Part shown: piece by piece, positions 8,997-21,190 of the stretch
Position numbering within the stretch: the first letter of the stretch is position 1
How the letters are laid out: each line of letters starts with the position of its first letter
Assembly: GCF_012274275.1 (NCBI RefSeq)
Contig: NZ_JAANZA010000002.1
Span: 496,001 to 560,000 of the forward strand
Length of the DNA stretch: 64,000 nt
DNA from: Cryobacterium sp. BB307
GTDB lineage: Bacteria; Actinomycetota; Actinomycetes; Actinomycetales; Microbacteriaceae
Reading direction: 5' to 3'
Made by a program: the position numbers and the translations under genes
The notes under the pieces: generated by a model
Database searches by the model: none
What the model saw: the letters and a program-made list of their open reading frames with translations, nothing else
What the model was told of the DNA's origin: nothing

Positions 8997-11120
8997 ATGG
9001 CGGAATTCACGCAGCTCGCTGAGCTTCTCAAGGACGACGAGGTAGTCACGCACTCCTACGTGCGGGACGTGCCGCTGAGCGGCGGCAAGACTCTCGCGCT
9101 CGTAACCCTCGACAACGGGCGCGACCACACGCGGCCGAACACCATGGGCCCGACGACGCTGCTCGAGCTGCAGCGCACCTTGCAGTCGCTCAAGGACCGC
9201 GCGTCGCACGGCGAGATCCACGCGGTCGCGGTCACCGGCAAGCCGTACATTCTCGCGGCCGGCGCCGACCTCAGCCACGTCGACGCAATCCCGAGCACCG
9301 AGGTCGCGAAGCAACTCGGGCAGCAGGGTCACGCGACGCTGGGGCTGCTCGGCGACCTGGGCGTGCCGTCGTTCGTGTTCATCAACGGCCTCGCGCTCGG
9401 CGGCGGCGTGGAGATCGCGCTCAACGCCGACTACCGCACCATCGACAGCTCCGTTCCGGCCCTCGCACTGCCGGAGGTCTTCCTCGGAATCATCCCCGGC
9501 TGGGGCGGCGCGTGGCTGCTGCCGAACCTGATCGGGATCGAGAACGCGCTCAAGGTCATCGTCGAGAACCCGCTCAAGAACAACCGGATGCTGAAGGCGA
9601 AGGATGCCCTCGAGCTCGGCATCGCGGATGTCATGTTCGAGCCGGCGAACTTCCTCGAGGACTCCATCAAGTGGGTCGACCGGGTGGTCTCTGGCACGAC
9701 GAAGGTCAAGCGCCCGAACCAGCCGGGCAAGATCGAGCGCGCGGTCAAGTGGGATGCTGCCATCGGCATCGCCCGCAAGATGCTGCAGAGCCGCATCGGC
9801 ACCGTGCCGAAGTCTCCGTACGCCGCCCTCGACCTGCTTGCGGCAGCCAAGAACACCGACAAGGCGACCGGCTTCGCCGCCGAGGACGAGGTGCTGGCCG
9901 GACTCATCACCGGTGACCAGTTCCGCGCGAGCATCTACGCGTTCAACCTCGTGCAGAAGCGCGCGAAGCGGCCGGCCGGCGCGCCGGACAAGGCGCTCGC
10001 CCGCCCGGTCACCAAGGTCGGAGTCATCGGGGCCGGGCTCATGGCCAGCCAGTTCGCGCTGCTGTTCGTGCGCCGCCTTCAGGTTCCGGTCGTGATCACC
10101 GACCTCGACCAGGCACGCGTCGACAAGGGGCTGGACTACATCCGCGGTGAGATCGACACTCTCCGCGACAAGGGCCGCATCTCCCCCGACGAGTCCAACC
10201 GGCTGAAGGCACTTGTCAGCGGGACGACGGACAAGTCCGAGTTCGCCGACTGCGACTGGGTCATCGAGGCGGTATTCGAGGAGCTGGGCGTCAAGCAGGA
10301 CGTGTTCGCCGATGTCGAGCAGTACGTCTCCGAGACGGCAGTGCTCGCCACCAATACGTCGTCGCTGTCGGTCGACGCGATCGGCGCCAAGCTGAAGCAT
10401 CCGGAGCGCCTCGTCGGCTTCCACTTCTTCAACCCGGTCGCGGTGATGCCGCTCATCGAGGTCGTGAAGGCGCCGAAGACCGACGATGAGACACTCAGCA
10501 CCGCGATGGTCACCGCCGCGGCGCTGAAGAAGACCGCGGTCATCACCAAGAACACGCCGGGGTTCGTCGTCAACCGCATCCTCGCCAAGCTGCTCGGTGA
10601 GGCGATGCACGCTGTCGACACCGGTACGCCGTTCGACACGGTTGTGGAGGCGGTCAAGCCCCTGGGCCTGCCGATGGATCCGTTCGAGCTGCTCGAGCTC
10701 GTCGGGCTGACTGTCGGCGCGCACGTGCTCGACACCCACCACGCGGCGTTCCCCGACCGTTTCTTCGAGAGCGAGAACCTGCGCAAGCTGGCCGAGCACG
10801 GGAAGATCCTGGATCGGGACGGCAAGGGCAAGGTCAAGGGGTACGACAAGACCGCGCTCTCGATCGTCGCCGGCGGCACGACGCCGATGTCGGCGGACGA
10901 GCTGCGCATCCGGATCGAGGACGGCCTCGCCGACGAGATCCACCGCATGCTCGAGGACGGTGTCGTGGCCGCGGCCGAAGACATCGACCTGTGCATGATC
11001 ATGGGTGCCGGCTGGCCGTTCCAGATGGGTGGGGTCACCCCATACCTCGACCGGGTCGGCGCCTCCGAGCGGGTCTTCGGCGGGACGTTCCACACTCCGC
11101 CGATCAGGGGCGTCGCGTAG
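8997..11120 (+). CDS. fadB: Fatty acid oxidation complex alpha subunit (enoyl-CoA hydratase / 3-hydroxyacyl-CoA dehydrogenase)
   Basis: 708 residues from the ATG at 8997, which has a GGGAGG site about 9 nt upstream; extension further upstream lies inside fadA. The crotonase domain (about 1-300) contains the oxyanion-hole segment ILAAGADLSHV and NGLALGGGVEIAL. The NAD-binding 3-hydroxyacyl-CoA dehydrogenase domain begins near residue 338 with VGVIGAGLMASQ, followed by VGFHFFNPV and KNTPGFVVNRI. The C-terminal domain is present. It works with FadA on acyl-CoA chains. Confidence 0.93.
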   Translation: MAEFTQLAELLKDDEVVTHSYVRDVPLSGGKTLALVTLDNGRDHTRPNTMGPTTLLELQRTLQSLKDRASHGEIHAVAVTGKPYILAAGADLSHVDAIPSTEVAKQLGQQGHATLGLLGDLGVPSFVFINGLALGGGVEIALNADYRTIDSSVPALALPEVFLGIIPGWGGAWLLPNLIGIENALKVIVENPLKNNRMLKAKDALELGIADVMFEPANFLEDSIKWVDRVVSGTTKVKRPNQPGKIERAVKWDAAIGIARKMLQSRIGTVPKSPYAALDLLAAAKNTDKATGFAAEDEVLAGLITGDQFRASIYAFNLVQKRAKRPAGAPDKALARPVTKVGVIGAGLMASQFALLFVRRLQVPVVITDLDQARVDKGLDYIRGEIDTLRDKGRISPDESNRLKALVSGTTDKSEFADCDWVIEAVFEELGVKQDVFADVEQYVSETAVLATNTSSLSVDAIGAKLKHPERLVGFHFFNPVAVMPLIEVVKAPKTDDETLSTAMVTAAALKKTAVITKNTPGFVVNRILAKLLGEAMHAVDTGTPFDTVVEAVKPLGLPMDPFELLELVGLTVGAHVLDTHHAAFPDRFFESENLRKLAEHGKILDRDGKGKVKGYDKTALSIVAGGTTPMSADELRIRIEDGLADEIHRMLEDGVVAAAEDIDLCMIMGAGWPFQMGGVTPYLDRVGASERVFGGTFHTPPIRGVA

Positions 11121-11134
11121 AGCTTGAAAGCAAG

Positions 11135-11168
11135 AACGGGAAGCAGTCGTCAGACTGCTTCCCGTTTT
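11135..11168. terminator. Bidirectional rho-independent terminator between fadB and dxs
   Basis: A perfect 14-bp stem (11135-11148 paired with 11153-11166) with a GTCA loop is followed by T residues. It sits between the convergent fadB and dxs stops. Confidence 0.9.
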
Positions 11169-11171
11169 GTC

Positions 11172-13124
11172 TCACGGCCGGTCGAGCTTCTCTTCCGCCT
11201 CGATCTGCGCGCCCTGCTCCTCCGGAAGCGGCCGCGCGACCGGGATCTTCGTGCCGAGCACCTGCGCGACGACATTGCGCGCGATGCTCTGCGCGGTGAG
11301 GCCGGCCGCGGTCAGGATCTCGTCGCGGGAACCGTGGTCGAGGAACTCGTCCGGCAGCCCCAGCTCGTCCAGCCCGGTATCAACTCCCGCAGCGCGCAGA
11401 TCCTGGCGGATGCGCGTGCCGATGCCGCCGACTCGGACGCCGTCCTCAATGGTGATCACCAGGCGATGCTCGTCGGCGAACCGGATGATGCTCGGCTGGG
11501 TCGGGACGACCCAGCGCGGATCGATCACTGTCGCACCGATGCCCTGCGCCGCGAGCCGCTCTGCGACCTCGAGGCCGAGGGTCGCCATCGAACCGACCGT
11601 GACGATCAGCACATCCCGGTGCGGGGCCTCGCGGAGCACGTCGACGCCGTCCTCGGTGCGGCGGACCGCCTTCAGCTCGTCCCCGACCGAACCCTTCGGG
11701 AATCGGATCACCGTCGGCGCGTCATCGATCGCGACGGCCTCGGCGAGTTCCTCGCGGAGCCTGGCCGCGTCCCGCGGGGCAGCGATACGGATGTGGGGCA
11801 CGATCTGCAGCGCCGCAAGGTCCCACATGCCGTGGTGGCTCGGACCATCCGGCCCGGTCACACCCGCTCGGTCGAGCACGAAGGTGACGCCGGCCTTGTG
11901 CAACCCGACATCCATGAGGAGCTGGTCGAACGCGCGGTTCATGAACGTGGCGTACAGCGCCACAACGGGGTGCAGGCCGCCGAAGGCGAGACCGGCAGCT
12001 GAGGTGACCGCGTGCTGTTCGGCGATTCCGACGTCGAAGACGCGGTCCGGATGCCGCGCCGCGAGCACGTGCAACCCTGTCGGCCGCAGCATGGCTGCGG
12101 TGATCCCGACCACCCGGTCGTTCTTGTCCGCCAGGCGGACGAGCTCGTCGGCGAACACCGAGGTCCACGACGGCCGGTCGGGAACGTCGAGCGCCTCCCC
12201 GGTATCGGGATCGATCTGGCCAACCGCATGGAACTGGTCGGCCGCGTCGTGCCGTGCGGGCTCATACCCGCGGCCCTTCTCGGTGATCGTGTGCACGATC
12301 ACCGGGGCTGCGTAGCTCTTCGCCTGACGCAGCGCACGCTCGACGGCCTCGAGATCGTGACCGTCGATGGGGCCGATGTACTTGATCTCCAGGTTGGAGT
12401 ACGGTCCCTCATTCTTGATGAACCGGGTCCCGAAGCCATGCACGGCACCGCGGACGCCTCGATAGAAGGCGCGCCCAGGCGACCCGAACTTGTCGAAGAG
12501 CCTGCGGCTCGAGTGGTGCAGGCCGCGGTAGGCGCGCTTGGTGCGGACACCGTCGAGGAAGCGCGCGATGCCGCCGATGGTGGGAGCGTAGGAGCGCCCG
12601 TTGTCGTTGACGATCATCACCAGGTTGCGCGTGTTGTCGTCGCTGATGTTGTTCAGCGCTTCCCAGGTCATGCCGCCGGTCAGCGCACCGTCTCCGACGA
12701 CGGCGACAACGTGGCGGTTGGTCTGGCCGGTCATCTCGAACGCCCGGGAGATCCCGTCGGCCCAGCTCAACGAACTGGACGCGTGCGAGCTCTCGACGAC
12801 GTCGTGCACGGACTCGCTGCGCTGCGGATACCCGGCGATGCCGCCGCGCTGACGAAGCCCGGAGAAGTCCTTCCGTCCGGTGAGGAGCTTGTGCACGTAC
12901 GACTGGTGCCCGGTGTCGAACACGATCGGGTCACGCGGTGAGTCGAAGACCCGGTGGATGGCAATGGTCAACTCGACGACGCCGAGGTTCGGCCCGAGGT
13001 GTCCGCCGGTGCGAGCCACGTTAGCGATAAGGAATTCGCGGATCTCCCCGGCTAGCTTCTCGAGTTGCGGCTTGGTCAGCGAATCCAAGTCCCGAGGTTC
13101 ATGGATGGACTCGAGAATGCTCAT
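11172..13124 (-). CDS. dxs: 1-deoxy-D-xylulose-5-phosphate synthase
   Basis: 650 residues, typical of Dxs. It contains the thiamine-diphosphate site (GDGALTGGMTWEALNNI, near 152-168), the FDTGHQSYVHKLLTGR segment with the conserved His, the transketolase pyrimidine domain (GIAEQHAVTSAAGLA) and the DRAGVTGPDGPSHHG motif. It condenses pyruvate and glyceraldehyde 3-phosphate in the first step of the MEP isoprenoid pathway. A TAGGGT element 6 nt before the ATG suggests leaderless expression. Confidence 0.95.
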   Translation of the reverse strand: MSILESIHEPRDLDSLTKPQLEKLAGEIREFLIANVARTGGHLGPNLGVVELTIAIHRVFDSPRDPIVFDTGHQSYVHKLLTGRKDFSGLRQRGGIAGYPQRSESVHDVVESSHASSSLSWADGISRAFEMTGQTNRHVVAVVGDGALTGGMTWEALNNISDDNTRNLVMIVNDNGRSYAPTIGGIARFLDGVRTKRAYRGLHHSSRRLFDKFGSPGRAFYRGVRGAVHGFGTRFIKNEGPYSNLEIKYIGPIDGHDLEAVERALRQAKSYAAPVIVHTITEKGRGYEPARHDAADQFHAVGQIDPDTGEALDVPDRPSWTSVFADELVRLADKNDRVVGITAAMLRPTGLHVLAARHPDRVFDVGIAEQHAVTSAAGLAFGGLHPVVALYATFMNRAFDQLLMDVGLHKAGVTFVLDRAGVTGPDGPSHHGMWDLAALQIVPHIRIAAPRDAARLREELAEAVAIDDAPTVIRFPKGSVGDELKAVRRTEDGVDVLREAPHRDVLIVTVGSMATLGLEVAERLAAQGIGATVIDPRWVVPTQPSIIRFADEHRLVITIEDGVRVGGIGTRIRQDLRAAGVDTGLDELGLPDEFLDHGSRDEILTAAGLTAQSIARNVVAQVLGTKIPVARPLPEEQGAQIEAEEKLDRP

Positions 13125-13130
13125 GCTCCA

Positions 13131-13136
13131 ACCCTA
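13131..13136 (-). promoter_or_regulatory. -10 element for leaderless dxs
   Basis: On the minus strand TAGGGT, 6 nt, then the ATG of dxs. An alternative reading is that the TTGGAG in the spacer acts as a very close ribosome site. Confidence 0.4.
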
Positions 13137-13246
13137 TTTCACTTGCCGCCACCGACTCCTGAGTACAGGCCACTAAGACGTCCGATTCGCGCAAATAGGG
13201 ATAACTCCCGATGTGCGGGTGCTGCCTCAGAGCGGACTCTTGAGAC

Positions 13247-13438
13247 ATGGAAACGATCACCACCCCGCATCCTGTACTCAGCATCCCGGATGAACGTGAA
13301 ATGGCTCTCGCTGCCGAGTTGGCTCGACTGCGTGCCGCCGGCGACACTCGTGTCATGCCGGCACCCCGCCGGCTTACCACCCGGTTGCGGGCGGCTTTCG
13401 CGGTTGCCCCGCACCCGACCCCCGTCCTGGACAGGTGA
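13247..13438 (+). CDS. Small ORF coupled to the LuxR-type regulator
   Basis: 63 residues, unrecognised. The first half is acidic and mixed; the second half is rich in Arg, Ala and Pro (RRLTTRLRAAF). Its TGA overlaps the GTG of the large regulator by a GTGA junction, the same coupling seen at several certain gene pairs here. There is no convincing ribosome site. It may be a genuine small protein or a leader peptide that couples translation of the regulator. Confidence 0.45.
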   Translation: METITTPHPVLSIPDEREMALAAELARLRAAGDTRVMPAPRRLTTRLRAAFAVAPHPTPVLDR

Positions 13439-16377
13439 GCGCTGGCCGGCCCCTCCCGTTTCGCCCGCCACGGTGGGACGATGGAGTGGTGCGCAGCCAG
13501 TCTGCCCCGGACATGGTCGGACGCCAATCCGAGCTGGAAGCCCTGCGAGCCGTCTTCGACGAAGCGGCCGCAGGGTCCACCCGCGTCGTGCTTATCAGCG
13601 GAGAAGCGGGCATCGGCAAGACCCGACTACTCGAAGAACTCGCCGCCGAGGTCGCCGACGAGTCGGACGTCATCGTCACCCACTGCCTGGACTACGGCGC
13701 CGTCGTGGTGCCGTACGCGCCGATCTCCGGATTGCTGCGCGAGCTGGTGGAATCACACGGCCGAGAGGCCGTCGACAAGGCCGCGGGGACCGGGCGTCGG
13801 ATGCTCTCCGAGTTCATCGACGGAAGCAAGCTCTCCCCCACCCGCGACGACCGGATGGGCGTCGACCGGTTGAACGACGCGATCACGACCGTGCTCGAGA
13901 ACCTCGCCGCAAGCAAACCGCTCGTCATCGTGATCGAGGACCTGCACTGGGCAGACCCAGCCACCCTGGACTTCCTGCGTTTCGTCGCGCGGGCCGGGGT
14001 GCGCAGCGGCCTGTTGTTCGCGCTCAGCTTCCGCAGCGACGAGGTCAAGCGCGGGCACCCGCTTCGCACTTTCCTGGCTGAACTGGAACGCAACCGGCGG
14101 GTCGATCGCATCACGCTCCCCCGGCTGACCCGCACGCAGGTGCGCGACCAGGCGCGCTCGATTCTCGGCACCGCCCCGGATGCCGACCGCACCCTCGCAC
14201 TGTTCGAACGCAGCGAGGGGGTGCCGTTCTTCGTCGAGGAGCTGGTGTGCTTCGACCGGGCCGGGGGTGTGCCGGACACGCTGCGCGAACTGCTTTTGAA
14301 CCGCTATGACGCCCTGGGTGACAGTGCCCGTGCGCTGATGCGGATCCTGGCAGCCGGTGGCGAACGTGTCGAACACGACCTACTGGCGGCGGTGGTCGAC
14401 GATCCGGGGACCCTGGACGACGACGCTCGGGAGGCCATCGACGCCGGGCTCATCTCGATCCACGATCGTGATTACGCGTTCCGGCACGCGCTGGTGCGCG
14501 ACGCGGTCCGCGAGGAGCTGTTGCCGGGCGAGGCGACCCGATTCAACACCCGCTACGCGCAAGCGCTCACCGCCGAAGAGGGGGCGCCGGGTGAACGCGC
14601 CGGGCGAGCGACGAGGATCGCGTCGCATTGGATGGAAGCGCACGACGTGCAGCGTGCGTTCGCGGCGTCGATCACGGCCATGGACCTGAGCCTGGACGCG
14701 TTCGCGTACGCGAGCGCCGCGCAGCTTGGCGAGCGGGCGCTGGAACTGTGGGACCTCGTCGCGGAACCGGACGCGACAGCCGCGATGTCGCGAGTCGACC
14801 TGCTCAGGGAGGTGTCCGGTGCGTGGTACCAGGACGGAGACATGGGCAGGGCCCTCGCCATGGTCGACCTCGCCCTCCGTGAGACCTCGCCCGAGGATCC
14901 GACCCGGCACGCCGATGTGCTGAGGCAGAAGGCAGCCATCAGGGACCATTCCGGCGCTACGGACGCACCGCAGCTCTACGAACAGGCTCTGGACGTGCTC
15001 GGCGACCGCGACCCGGTGCTGAGGACGTGGATCCTCGCCGAGCTCGCGGCGCAGTACATGCTCATCGGCAACCTCGACGACGGCATCCGCCGCGCGACCG
15101 AGGCGCTCGAGAACGCGCCGCGCGAGGCCAGGCGGTTCGCGTCGGTTGCCGCGAATGTGCGGGGCTGCTCGCGCCTGAGTCTCATGGACATCTCCGGTGG
15201 GCTCGAGGACCTCGAACTCGCCAAGGAACTGGCCGGCCGGGATCCGGACGCGCTCTTGCGCTACTACGTGAACGCGTCCGATTCGCTCGCCCTGCTCGGC
15301 GACTTCCCCCGATCGCTCGAGGTCGCAAGCGAGGGCCTGCGGCTTGCCCGAGCGAACGGGGTGGAGCGCAGCGTCGGCTCGATCCTGGCCGTCAACACGG
15401 TCGATCCGCTGTTCGCCCTCGGCCAGTGGGAGCACGCCGACGAACTCATCGACCGCTCTCTAGAACTCGACCCGCCGCTGTCGTTCAAGATCTTCATGCG
15501 CGCCGCGAAGCTGCGGTCGCTGCTGTGGCGCGGCCAGGTCGACAAGGCGTGGGAACTGTATGGCAAGTGGCGCCCCGTCATGACCTCGCTGGGCAGCCAT
15601 CAGGCTCAGGTGCGATTGTGCGTGGCAGCGGTTGCGGGTCACCTTGCCTTCGCGCGTGGCGACCTCGACTCCGCGTGGGAGGCTGTGTCTTCGCTGTTCA
15701 GCGAACAGACACCCGCGTCGGGGTGGACACTGCCCCTCGCCGGGATCGCCGCGCGCGTGCTCGCCGCCAAGCGCAGGGCGTTGCTCGCGCGTGGCGCAGA
15801 AGCACCGGTGCTGACGGTCGAGGAGGAGCAGCTCCGCGCCTGTCTTGCACGCGACGAGGGCTGGCCGACTCACTCACTCTGGAGCACCGTCGTCGATGCC
15901 GAACTGTCGGGATCACTCGCCACCGGTGACGACCCGGATGCCTGGCAGCGGCTGGTCGATCATCCTGACCTTCCGGGCGCAGCCGTGGTCCTCCGGCTCC
16001 TCGCACGGCTGGGGTTGGCCAGGGCCTTCCTGGAATCTGGCGATCGCGCTCGCGCTGCCGAGACGCTCGATGCCGTCCTCGCCGACGCGGATGACGTCGG
16101 CGCGAAGCTCGTGGTGGCAACAGCGGAGCAGCTGCTGCAGCGTGCGGGCATCCGTGGCGAACGCGCCGTGGTGCCGGGCAACGAACTCACGGCCCGCGAG
16201 AGGCAGGTTCTCGAGCTGATCGGTCAGGGCCTCAGCAACGCGCAGATCGCCGGACGGCTCTTCATCAGCCCGAAGACCGTGAGCGTGCACGTCTCGGCGA
16301 TCCTGCGGAAGCTGGGCGCGGCGAGCCGCACGGAAGCGGCTCACCGCGCCAGCCAAGCGCTCGCGCAGGTGGACTGA
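13435..16377 (+). CDS. Large LuxR-family transcriptional regulator with AAA ATPase domain (LAL/MalT-like)
   Basis: 980 residues. An AAA ATPase (orc/cdc6-like) domain begins with VGRQSELEAL; Walker A is GEAGIGKTR (about 56-64) and Walker B is VIEDLHWADP near 165. A long TPR-like helical region spans about 370-880. The C-terminal LuxR HTH runs from LTARERQVLELIGQG to VSVHVSAILRKLGA (about 915-965). Such regulators bind an inducer through the TPR region and activate transcription in an ATP-dependent way. The inducer is unknown. A later GTG near 13489 is an alternative start. Its stop is 1 nt from the convergent acnA stop. Confidence 0.85.
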   Translation: MSAGRPLPFRPPRWDDGVVRSQSAPDMVGRQSELEALRAVFDEAAAGSTRVVLISGEAGIGKTRLLEELAAEVADESDVIVTHCLDYGAVVVPYAPISGLLRELVESHGREAVDKAAGTGRRMLSEFIDGSKLSPTRDDRMGVDRLNDAITTVLENLAASKPLVIVIEDLHWADPATLDFLRFVARAGVRSGLLFALSFRSDEVKRGHPLRTFLAELERNRRVDRITLPRLTRTQVRDQARSILGTAPDADRTLALFERSEGVPFFVEELVCFDRAGGVPDTLRELLLNRYDALGDSARALMRILAAGGERVEHDLLAAVVDDPGTLDDDAREAIDAGLISIHDRDYAFRHALVRDAVREELLPGEATRFNTRYAQALTAEEGAPGERAGRATRIASHWMEAHDVQRAFAASITAMDLSLDAFAYASAAQLGERALELWDLVAEPDATAAMSRVDLLREVSGAWYQDGDMGRALAMVDLALRETSPEDPTRHADVLRQKAAIRDHSGATDAPQLYEQALDVLGDRDPVLRTWILAELAAQYMLIGNLDDGIRRATEALENAPREARRFASVAANVRGCSRLSLMDISGGLEDLELAKELAGRDPDALLRYYVNASDSLALLGDFPRSLEVASEGLRLARANGVERSVGSILAVNTVDPLFALGQWEHADELIDRSLELDPPLSFKIFMRAAKLRSLLWRGQVDKAWELYGKWRPVMTSLGSHQAQVRLCVAAVAGHLAFARGDLDSAWEAVSSLFSEQTPASGWTLPLAGIAARVLAAKRRALLARGAEAPVLTVEEEQLRACLARDEGWPTHSLWSTVVDAELSGSLATGDDPDAWQRLVDHPDLPGAAVVLRLLARLGLARAFLESGDRARAAETLDAVLADADDVGAKLVVATAEQLLQRAGIRGERAVVPGNELTARERQVLELIGQGLSNAQIAGRLFISPKTVSVHVSAILRKLGAASRTEAAHRASQALAQVD

Positions 16378-16378
16378 C

Positions 16379-19186
<2,808 letters not shown>

Positions 19187-19214
19187 TTGTGGTCTCCCTT
19201 GCTGAAGCTGCCAA

Positions 19215-19238
19215 ATTTATCTTGACGTCGAGATAAAT
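19215..19238. promoter_or_regulatory. 24-bp palindrome upstream of acnA, candidate operator
   Basis: Two perfect 8-bp arms (ATTTATCT and AGATAAAT) flank an eight-base centre TGACGTCG that is itself palindromic at its core (GACGTC). It lies about 30 bp upstream of the acnA start and is AT-rich against a high-GC background. The shape suits a dimeric regulator of the MarR, GntR or TetR type; the regulator is not identified. Confidence 0.7.
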
Positions 19239-19246
19239 ACTATCAC

Positions 19247-19978
19247 TTATGCCGTGTCATCCGCTGTGGAACTCGCCGGAGGGCTGTACGCCCACCTCAC
19301 GAGCATCCAGGTGACCCAGAGCATGCCGGCGTAGAGCGGCACGCCCATGAGCAGCTTGGTCGCGGCAAGCCATTCGGTATTCGAAGAGAAGTAGAGGGGC
19401 GCCTGCACGAGCAGTCGTGCAGAGAACAGTCCGACCCACAGCCAGGTGGCGATGTACAGCACGCGGCGCTTGTTCGCATCCTGGCGCCAGTGCGAATCGT
19501 TCGCGAGCAGCCCGACAATGACGCCGATGAGCGGCCAGCGCACGGCGATGCTGACCAGCAGGACCAGCACCGACACCACATTAATGATGAGTCCGGGCAC
19601 GAAGCTGTCCTCGGCGCGCCACGTCAGCAGGGCGAGGACCGCGGAGATGCCGACACCGGCGAGTCCCGCGAAGGCCTGCGTCGCGGGCGTCTTCTGCACG
19701 AGTCGAACGATCACGAACACCGCGGACACGGCCACCGGGGCGAGCACCGAGGCGACAAGGTTGCCGGTGAATGTGTAAATGACCAGGAACCCCATGCCGG
19801 GCAGGATCGCCTCGATCAGGCCGCGGACGCCGCCGACCGCCTTGAGCAGAGATCCAGCGGTCGGCACTTCGCCGGGCGCGACCTGCCCGATGCCGGCCTT
19901 GCGGGCCGCAGCGGCGAACGCCTGCCTGACCGACTCTGTGTCCGATTCGGCTGGCTTCTGCTCGCGCGGTTCTGTCAT
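19247..19978 (-). CDS. DUF3159 family membrane protein
   Basis: 243 residues with about six hydrophobic segments and a hydrophilic N-terminus (about 45 residues). The GLIEAILPGMGFLVIYTFTG start of the membrane domain is typical of DUF3159. Function unknown. Its ATG overlaps the stop of the DUF3710 gene by 4 nt, so it is the last gene of a dut-DUF3710-DUF3159 operon, a conserved actinobacterial set. Confidence 0.85.
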   Translation of the reverse strand: MTEPREQKPAESDTESVRQAFAAAARKAGIGQVAPGEVPTAGSLLKAVGGVRGLIEAILPGMGFLVIYTFTGNLVASVLAPVAVSAVFVIVRLVQKTPATQAFAGLAGVGISAVLALLTWRAEDSFVPGLIINVVSVLVLLVSIAVRWPLIGVIVGLLANDSHWRQDANKRRVLYIATWLWVGLFSARLLVQAPLYFSSNTEWLAATKLLMGVPLYAGMLWVTWMLVRWAYSPPASSTADDTA

Positions 19979-20658
19979 GTCGCGGTGTGCCCTGCGCTGG
20001 TCGGTGGCGTGGTGGTGGTGCCAGGTGCAAGGGTCGTCGCACCCTGCGGGACGTGCAGCGGGATCAGGTCGCGCGGCGGCATCGGGGTGTTGCCGCGCAC
20101 GACCACGACACTGCGGAAGAGCTCTTCTACCTTCGCGGCGGCCTCCGGGTTGTTGACGCCCTCCCCCGCGATGACACCGCGCAGGAACCAGCGCGGCCCG
20201 TCGACGCCGACGAACCGGGCCAGACGTGTGTGCCCGGCCGCGCCCGCGCCGGTGGCGGGGATCTCAGCCAGCAGCTCGGGACCGAACGGGCCCATCGTCA
20301 GCTTGGTCGTGCCGCCCTGCTTGGCGATCTGCTCGCCGATCTGCTCCCGGATCTCGTGCCAGAGACCGGTCGAGCGCGGCGCGGCGAACGGCTGCACCTG
20401 AAGGGTCGATCCCGCGTAGTCGAGCCCGACCGCGACCACCCGCTTGGAGCCCTCCTCGATCTCGAGCCGCAGCTGCAGGCCCTCCCGCGGCAGGAGCTTG
20501 ATGCCGCCGAGATCGATGTACGGGCGCACCGCGTTGGCTTCGCTCTCGTCGAGCGGTCCCGCGGTTGCGCGGTCGGCTGGCGCCGACTTGGACTGGTCCA
20601 GCTCGTCTGTGAGTTCGTCTTCTGTGCCGGTCTCATCCGGATTGGCGCTGGCGTTCAC
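19975..20658 (-). CDS. DUF3710 domain-containing protein
   Basis: 227 residues from the GTG at 20658, which overlaps the dut stop (GTGA); longer frames lie inside dut. An acidic N-terminal stretch (about 1-45) precedes the DUF3710 domain, recognisable by YIDLGGIKLLP, a WHEIREQI segment and DGPRWFLRGVIAG. A proline/threonine-rich tail ends the protein. Function unknown. Coupled to dut and DUF3159. Confidence 0.85.
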   Translation of the reverse strand: MNASANPDETGTEDELTDELDQSKSAPADRATAGPLDESEANAVRPYIDLGGIKLLPREGLQLRLEIEEGSKRVVAVGLDYAGSTLQVQPFAAPRSTGLWHEIREQIGEQIAKQGGTTKLTMGPFGPELLAEIPATGAGAAGHTRLARFVGVDGPRWFLRGVIAGEGVNNPEAAAKVEELFRSVVVVRGNTPMPPRDLIPLHVPQGATTLAPGTTTTPPTSAGHTAT

Positions 20659-21125
20659 GACTGTGCTCCCGTTTGTGTCTGCGTCGACTCGGACCGATAC
20701 CCGGTCGAACCGAACCCCGCGGCCCCGCGGAGGCTTTCGGGGAGCGACTCTACCGGGGTGAATCGCGCCGTGGTCACCGGAGTGATGATCAACTGAGCGA
20801 TCCGATCGCCGACCGCGACAGAATACGGCACCGACCTGTCGGTATTCAGAAGGGTCACCCGGATCTCGCCCCGGTACCCCGCATCGACCGTTCCGGGGCT
20901 GTTGACGATGGTGATGCCGTGCTTGGCTGCGAGCCCGCTGCGCGGCACGACGAAGGCCGCGTAGCCATCCGGCAAAGCGACGGCGAGCCCGGTCCCGACG
21001 GTGGCGCGTTCGCCCGGGCCCAACTCGACTGACTCGGCCGCGCACAGGTCGGCCCCGGCGTCGCCATGATGCGCGTAGAGGGGAGCAGCGGCCCCCACAT
21101 ACAGAACCTCGATCGCCTCAGTCAC
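20655..21125 (-). CDS. dut: dUTP diphosphatase
   Basis: 156 residues with all five trimeric dUTPase motifs: AGADLCA, PRSGLAAKHG, NSPGTVDAGYRGEI (catalytic Asp), RIAQLIITPV and the C-terminal RGAAGFGSTG arm. It hydrolyses dUTP to dUMP, keeping uracil out of DNA and supplying thymidylate synthesis. The GTG start has a TAGCCT -10 element 7 nt upstream, so it is probably leaderless. Confidence 0.95.
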   Translation of the reverse strand: MTEAIEVLYVGAAAPLYAHHGDAGADLCAAESVELGPGERATVGTGLAVALPDGYAAFVVPRSGLAAKHGITIVNSPGTVDAGYRGEIRVTLLNTDRSVPYSVAVGDRIAQLIITPVTTARFTPVESLPESLRGAAGFGSTGYRSESTQTQTGAQS

Positions 21126-21132
21126 GGCATTC

Positions 21133-21138
21133 AGGCTA
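21133..21138 (-). promoter_or_regulatory. -10 element for leaderless dut operon
   Basis: On the minus strand TAGCCT, 7 nt, then the GTG of dut; no ribosome site. Confidence 0.5.
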
Positions 21139-21190
21139 GTGCAGGCCGGCGGTGCACCGTCGCCGCGCGAAAGTCTGGTCGAATGGTGCC

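Noticed and set aside
8910..11093. 727-codon open frame on the minus strand opposite fadB
   Set aside because: It mirrors the codon phase of fadB in GC-rich DNA, is rich in Arg, Asp and Leu with no domain, and fadB is certain.
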